A stretch of DNA of 64,000 nucleotides, taken from an uncultured Methanobacteriaceae archaeon (GTDB lineage Archaea; Methanobacteriota; Methanobacteria; Methanobacteriales; Methanobacteriaceae). The DNA is taken from the NCBI GenBank assembly GCA_902782945.1, contig CACZOU010000064.1, positions 1 to 64,000 on the forward strand, in the 5' to 3' direction. Position 1 is the stretch's first letter, and each line of letters opens with the position of its first letter. This document shows positions 59,335-64,000 of the stretch, in pieces. The translations under genes and the position numbers were made by a program. The notes beneath the pieces are model-generated. The model worked only from the letters and a program-made list of their open reading frames with translations. It searched no databases and had not been told where the DNA came from.

Positions 59335-59952
59335 TAATTATTTATAAAAAAAAGTATGGTTTGAAAAGAAAGAAAAAAATTTGTTTTCCTTACTCATTAG
59401 GATGTTTTGAGTGTTTTTTTAGTTTGTTTTCATTTTTTTCTTTTTTTAAGTTTTTATGTTTTTAATAAGGAGTGGTGAGTAATACAAAGATCAGTTCCTA
59501 TATCGAATTATTTTTTTATAATAGGTGATTTAATTTTTTTTTAGACTATTGTGTAGGATATTATAATAGTTTTAGTCTTTTTAGTCTTAATTCTCTATAG
59601 GCTTTTTTGTATTAATCTTTTAACATTTTTTGTTGACTAACAATTTTTAGGTTTAGGAATACCTAAATTCTTAGTCAATTAAATGTTGTACTCGATACTA
59701 TATAAAGATTTTGGCTTACCTAAAAATTTTTAAATAAATAATTAAAACAAGTATTTTTCTAAATAAATAATAAAAATACTATTAAAATACTAAGAAACTT
59801 TTTATAATTTTTTTTTTAATTTAATAAGGAATAATCAGTTTGAAATAATTTATTTATCCGATTTTAATCAAAGATAAATATCATGTTTACTATAATATTT
59901 TTATAAAAAAAAAGAAATTTATGGAGAAGAATATTTTCAGTTAATGAAATTT
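59335..59952. other. Convergent intergenic region with inverted-repeat cluster
   Basis: 618 bases between the 3' ends of the P5CR-like gene and the right-edge adhesin. It has no credible ORF. It contains the nested inverted repeats at 59633-59728 (separate entry) and a TATA-like CTATATAAAG (59698-59707) that does not precede a gene, so a small RNA is possible. Confidence 0.4.
59633..59728. repeat. Nested inverted-repeat cluster
   Basis: TTGACTAA (59633-59640) pairs with TTAGTCAA (59671-59678); inside it TTTAGGT (59646-59652) pairs with ACCTAAA (59661-59667). A further ACCTAAAAATT (59718-59728) is an exact 11-bp inverted copy of AATTTTTAGGT (59642-59652), so two alternative stems are possible. 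The element suggests a structured RNA, an operator array or the end of a degenerate mobile element. Confidence 0.55.
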
Positions 59953-62900
59953 TCAGATTGTAACTTTTGTTGAAGTATAACCTCCACGAAGACTTTTTCC
60001 TCCATAATAAACTACTGTTAATGTATGTGTTCCCTTACGAATACTTTTAGGAATAGTATATGTTATAACAACAGTACCATTTCTAATAGTAGTTTTTATA
60101 ATAGTTCCATTTGAATCCTTAACTAGTTTACCATCAATTTTATATACTACACTTCCAGCAGTAGCAGGGATTGCTGTTTTTGATCCTTTAATCTGCACAG
60201 TGAATTTTAATTTATCACTTTTTTTTGTTACACCGCTTATTTTTATAATAGATGTCTGGTTTTTCACATTCAAGGTACTGTTGAATTGATAACTGTTATA
60301 ATTAGTACTTTCATTGTACGTATAAGTTAATGTATAGTTTTTAGCAGTACAATCAGGTATTTTATATTTATATAGGAATGTACTGTTTGTGATATTTGCT
60401 TGTCCTATTACTCTTCCATTGAACTTTATTATTACAGTACCTTGCATTATATTTGTTCCGTTACTAGCTTTAACAGTTCCTTTAAGATTAACAGTTTCAC
60501 CAGCGTATATACTAACATCACTTGCATTTATTACAATATCATGTTTTAATATTGTGAAAATCTTATTTGCAGATGAAGTATTATACTGGGACGTACCATC
60601 ATAGATATAATTTAATGTATAATTATTCGCATGATATGCGGGTATAACATAATTATAACTAAATGAACCATTAGTCACTGTTACTTTTCTCACAGTTTTT
60701 CCATTAAGTTTTATAGTTACAGATCCATTTATTTTAGTTCCATTAGTTGTTGTTAATGTACCTTTAAGAATAACGGGTTCTCCAACATATCCTTTTACAT
60801 TATTTGTTGTTATCCTTGTAGTTTGCTTATTTATCTTAATTGTTTTACTTGTAGTACATCTATCGTATATGGAATTTCCTCCATATGTGTAAGTTAATGT
60901 ATAACTTTTTGCAGTTATTATTGGAATTGTATAATTATACGTGTACTTTCCATTAATTATCTTTGTTTGTCCTATTGTTGTTCCATTGATTTTTATGTTT
61001 ATTGTTCCATTGTTTATTTTGGTTCCATTAGTTGTTGTTATTGTTCCATTGAGTTTTACAGTAGTTCCTATAACTCCTAGAACGTTGTTTGTTGTTATTT
61101 TAGTAGTTATTTTTTTTATTGTAAAGGTCTTATTCAAGGTACTTCCATCGTATATGGAATTTCCTCCATAGGTGTATGTTAATATATAATTTTTTGCACT
61201 GAATACTGGAACTGTATAGGTGTATGTGAATTTTCCCTTTGTTACATTGGTTTTTCCCATGGTTTTTCCATTAAGTTTTATGTTTATTATTCCATCATTA
61301 ACTAATGTGCCATTATTTGTTGTTACTGTTCCATTAAAGTTTATAATAGTTCCTATAACTCCTACAACATCGGGTGCTGTTATTTTAGTCTTGTATTTTA
61401 ATATTGTGAAGTTTTTGGATACTGTTGATGAATTGCACTGGGAATTTCCATCATAGGTGTATGTTATGATGTTATTGGTTGTGGTTGTTATTGGAATTGT
61501 ATATTTGTATGTGTACTTTCCGTTGATTACTTTTGTTTCTCCTATTGTTTTTTCATTAAGTTTTATGGTTATTGTTCCATTAGCAACTGGTGTTCCATTG
61601 GTTGTTGTCACTGTTCCATTAAGTATTGTCGTGTTTTTAACATATGTTTTTACATTGTTTGTTGTTATCTTAGTGTCTTGTTTTAGTATGGTTAATGTTT
61701 TTGTTATAATTGAATTATCATAAGGGTATTCACCGATATAATTGTAAGTTAGTTTATATTTATCTGCATCATATGATGGAATAGTATACTCATAAGTGTA
61801 TCTTCCATTAATTACACTTGTCTGAGCAACAGTATTATCATCGATTCTTATTATTACAGTTCCATTATTAACTAATGTGCCATTACTTGTTTTTACACTT
61901 CCATTTATTATTACTTTTTCACCAATAGTCCTAGTTATATCGGAACCTATTATATTTGTCTTTATCGTAGTAATATTCTCATTATTTAAAGTTAAAATAA
62001 TTTTCTGATGATCTAAGAGTATATCTAATTTTTTAACACCAATTATGTCAATATTTTCTGATATATATAATGGTAATGTGTATGTAACATTATCATTCTT
62101 TGTTATTTCAATATTCACCGTTTTTAGGAAATCATCCGTATAACTATAATCAAGTGTTAGTTTATCTTGTTTTGTAACCACAGAATATATGAATACTGTT
62201 ATTTCAGAGATATCGCCTGATTTTATGGTAATTGTTTTATTTAACCAGTCCTGAGGTAGGATATTATCTTCAGATATTTGTAATAGATAATTTTTTGTTA
62301 TGTTGAAATTATGTGCGGCTGTTAGAGGAACATTGTTTTGTCCGAACCATGTCCAATTTATCCAGTTATCATTGTATTGTGAATCATATGGTTTTTCTGA
62401 ATATACTTGATATATTCCTCCGTTATCTACCAATATACTTGTTTTTAATTGGATTGTTGAAGGAAAGACTCCATAATTTACACTATTATTCTGATATATT
62501 GCTCCACCAGTGACAGCTGTGTTATTTTTAATTAATGATTTAATAATACTAAGGTACAGGGAAGACTGAACAGATATAGCTCCACCATAAGTACTTGCAG
62601 TATTATTAACAAGTGTTGTATTAGACATGGTTATTGTTGCATATTTTCCTATGTATATTGCTCCCCCTTCACCTCTTGGAGAGTTAATAGCTTTATTGTT
62701 AGTAAATTCAGTGTCAGTTATAAGTGAAGTAATAAATAATCCATTATATACTATTGATCCTCCATTATTATTTGCATTATTATTATTAAATGCAGAGTTA
62801 GCTATTCTGATATTAAGACCAACACCCTCACTGTATATTGCTCCACCATATTGTGCATCATTATTTTTAAATACTGTGTTATTTATGTTAATGTTTTTAG

Positions 62901-64000
62901 CATCATCCTTTGAATATATGGCTCCACCATAATATGCACTGTTATTGTTAAATGTACAATTATCGATATTGAATGTTATGGCAGGTCCGGAAATACTTAT
63001 TGCTCCTCCTTGAGGGACATCTGTGGATGTATCCGTGGTTATTCTAATACTGTTGTCTGTGAAAGTACTGTTTATGATATTCACATTTTTATTACCTTTA
63101 TCTAAAATAGCACCACCTCTATTTGATCCCCAGTTTTTAATAAATTTACAATTAACAACATTTAAGTCACCATAATTATAAATGGCTCCTCCAAGGGTAC
63201 GTGCTTTATTAGAATAGAATACGCATGATGTGATATTTGCTTCTTCACCACTATTTATACTAATAGCAGCACCATAACTTGCATTATTATATGCAAAGTA
63301 ACAATTAGTAATGTTTCCAATACCACTGGCAATAGTTACGGTACCACGAGTGTTTATATGTTGATTATTACTTGCATTGTTGTATGTGAAATTACTGTTA
63401 GTTAGATATAATTGTGCATGTGAACCACTAAAAATACATGTTCCATTAACTGCAGTGTTATTTATGAAATTACATAAATCAACATATGTTACTCCATAAG
63501 TTCCAGAGTATATAGCTCCACCAACACGTCTAAATGTAACATTATCAACATTTGGATCACATGAATTATTAATAAAAGAACAATTATGTATTAAAGTTGT
63601 AGTATGTTCGCCACCTACTTGTAATGCTCCTCCCTGGCTATCTGCACTGTTATTTCTAAATAAACTATTAGTTATAGTAATATTATTATAATCTAGGGAT
63701 GTGAATAGTACTCCTCCAACAACAGCATCATTATTTGTAAATATACAATCATCTGCATTAAATGATACATTAGATTCGATTGTGAATACTCCACCTTGAC
63801 CAGAATGACTTGCATTAGTTAATGTTAACTTCTGAATATTTATTGTAACATTATTTAATATGAAACCCTTATGCTGGTTTAAGTTAATAATAGTATTATC
63901 CTTATCTTCACCAACTATTGTAAGAGTAGTACAATTAGCTATTTTTCTTGTTTTACTGAGGCTGTATGTTCCATGGCTAATGTGAATAATGGAGTCATTT
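59953..64000 (-). CDS. Giant adhesin-like protein, beta-helix plus Ig-like repeats (5' end outside window)
   Basis: The frame is open from the TGA at 59953 to the right edge; about 1349 C-terminal residues are visible, and the GTG at 63084 is internal. The upstream half is a right-handed beta-helix of many NNSAYYGGAIYSKD-type coils. After about 61990 there are six Ig-like (Big_3-type) repeats of about 95 residues, each opening with a TKITTNNV-like strand and containing NGTxTTTNGT and NGKYTYxYTIP, then a final related domain ending in KVTI. No membrane anchor is seen. It is a secreted or wall-bound surface protein; the ligand is unknown. Confidence 0.88.
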   Translation of the reverse strand, partial: NDSIIHISHGTYSLSKTRKIANCTTLTIVGEDKDNTIINLNQHKGFILNNVTINIQKLTLTNASHSGQGGVFTIESNVSFNADDCIFTNNDAVVGGVLFTSLDYNNITITNSLFRNNSADSQGGALQVGGEHTTTLIHNCSFINNSCDPNVDNVTFRRVGGAIYSGTYGVTYVDLCNFINNTAVNGTCIFSGSHAQLYLTNSNFTYNNASNNQHINTRGTVTIASGIGNITNCYFAYNNASYGAAISINSGEEANITSCVFYSNKARTLGGAIYNYGDLNVVNCKFIKNWGSNRGGAILDKGNKNVNIINSTFTDNSIRITTDTSTDVPQGGAISISGPAITFNIDNCTFNNNSAYYGGAIYSKDDAKNININNTVFKNNDAQYGGAIYSEGVGLNIRIANSAFNNNNANNNGGSIVYNGLFITSLITDTEFTNNKAINSPRGEGGAIYIGKYATITMSNTTLVNNTASTYGGAISVQSSLYLSIIKSLIKNNTAVTGGAIYQNNSVNYGVFPSTIQLKTSILVDNGGIYQVYSEKPYDSQYNDNWINWTWFGQNNVPLTAAHNFNITKNYLLQISEDNILPQDWLNKTITIKSGDISEITVFIYSVVTKQDKLTLDYSYTDDFLKTVNIEITKNDNVTYTLPLYISENIDIIGVKKLDILLDHQKIILTLNNENITTIKTNIIGSDITRTIGEKVIINGSVKTSNGTLVNNGTVIIRIDDNTVAQTSVINGRYTYEYTIPSYDADKYKLTYNYIGEYPYDNSIITKTLTILKQDTKITTNNVKTYVKNTTILNGTVTTTNGTPVANGTITIKLNEKTIGETKVINGKYTYKYTIPITTTTNNIITYTYDGNSQCNSSTVSKNFTILKYKTKITAPDVVGVIGTIINFNGTVTTNNGTLVNDGIINIKLNGKTMGKTNVTKGKFTYTYTVPVFSAKNYILTYTYGGNSIYDGSTLNKTFTIKKITTKITTNNVLGVIGTTVKLNGTITTTNGTKINNGTINIKINGTTIGQTKIINGKYTYNYTIPIITAKSYTLTYTYGGNSIYDRCTTSKTIKINKQTTRITTNNVKGYVGEPVILKGTLTTTNGTKINGSVTIKLNGKTVRKVTVTNGSFSYNYVIPAYHANNYTLNYIYDGTSQYNTSSANKIFTILKHDIVINASDVSIYAGETVNLKGTVKASNGTNIMQGTVIIKFNGRVIGQANITNSTFLYKYKIPDCTAKNYTLTYTYNESTNYNSYQFNSTLNVKNQTSIIKISGVTKKSDKLKFTVQIKGSKTAIPATAGSVVYKIDGKLVKDSNGTIIKTTIRNGTVVITYTIPKSIRKGTHTLTVVYYGGKSLRGGYTSTKVTI

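Noticed and set aside
59335-59952. A tRNA or C/D box RNA in the gaps of the window
   Set aside because: No cloverleaf-compatible GC-rich segment or TTCGA-type T-loop was seen in this or other gene-free stretches.

Overview
The window is a stretch of archaeal chromosome from a low-GC methanogen of the order Methanobacteriales, most likely a gut Methanosphaera (close to M. stadtmanae). Archaeal informational genes (aRF1, TFB, Gar1, DnaG-type primase, aIF5A, aIF1A, RIO1, topoisomerase VI, Trm-G10, Cgi121) sit beside an F430 synthetase-like gene. Intergenic DNA is extremely AT-rich, many proteins carry Asn/Lys-rich low-complexity insertions, and there are three large secreted adhesin-like genes. 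The genus call rests on recognising gene families and style, not on a database search.

Layout. 1-4270: a peptide/nickel-type ABC importer (binding protein cut by the left edge, two permeases, two ATPases). 4518-16577: mostly single housekeeping genes: aRF1, UMP kinase, gar1-tfb, RraA-like, DUF211, dnaG-xerA, bioY, aIF5A and a GyrI-like protein. 16765-18799: a ferredoxin-type aldo/keto reductase followed by a membrane phosphoesterase. 19129-25543: two convergent adhesin-like genes. 25685-31325: an antiporter, a TIGR00300 protein, GAPDH, twin small membrane proteins and topoisomerase VI. 33426-36670: the KH protein-RIO1-aIF1A cluster with a transporter inserted. 36899-42951: a PRTase regulator, an oxidoreductase, hemC, then cfbE-nadK-IMPase. 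43137-54190: a bacterial-type Lon, pdaD, hisC, a hexapeptide protein, a radical SAM activase, an ASCH-TPR protein, UPF0280, a PH-domain protein, geranylgeranyl reductase and trmG10. 54200-59334: a LeuA/CimA enzyme, cgi121, a PLP protein, Nre and a P5CR-like gene. 59953-64000: a giant adhesin cut by the right edge.

How the genes work together. hemC and cfbE belong to the start and end of F430 synthesis, and the left-edge importer may supply nickel (inference). aIF1A, RIO1 and the KH protein are translation and ribosome-biogenesis partners. The top6 genes, Nre and dnaG act in DNA metabolism.

Most unusual signals. (1) The tfb reading frame stays open for about 197 codons upstream of its first ATG. 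That stretch encodes about six AT-hook-like repeats, has no ATG/GTG/TTG start, overlaps the 3' end of gar1 and follows a strong internal Shine-Dalgarno. (2) One adhesin gene has a signal peptide that can only begin at an ATT codon behind a good Shine-Dalgarno, and the neighbouring adhesin shows a similar start problem. (3) One adhesin joins a beta-helix to a glycoside-hydrolase-like barrel. (4) Structured inverted-repeat elements lie next to adhesin genes. No tRNA, rRNA, CRISPR array or intact insertion sequence was seen.
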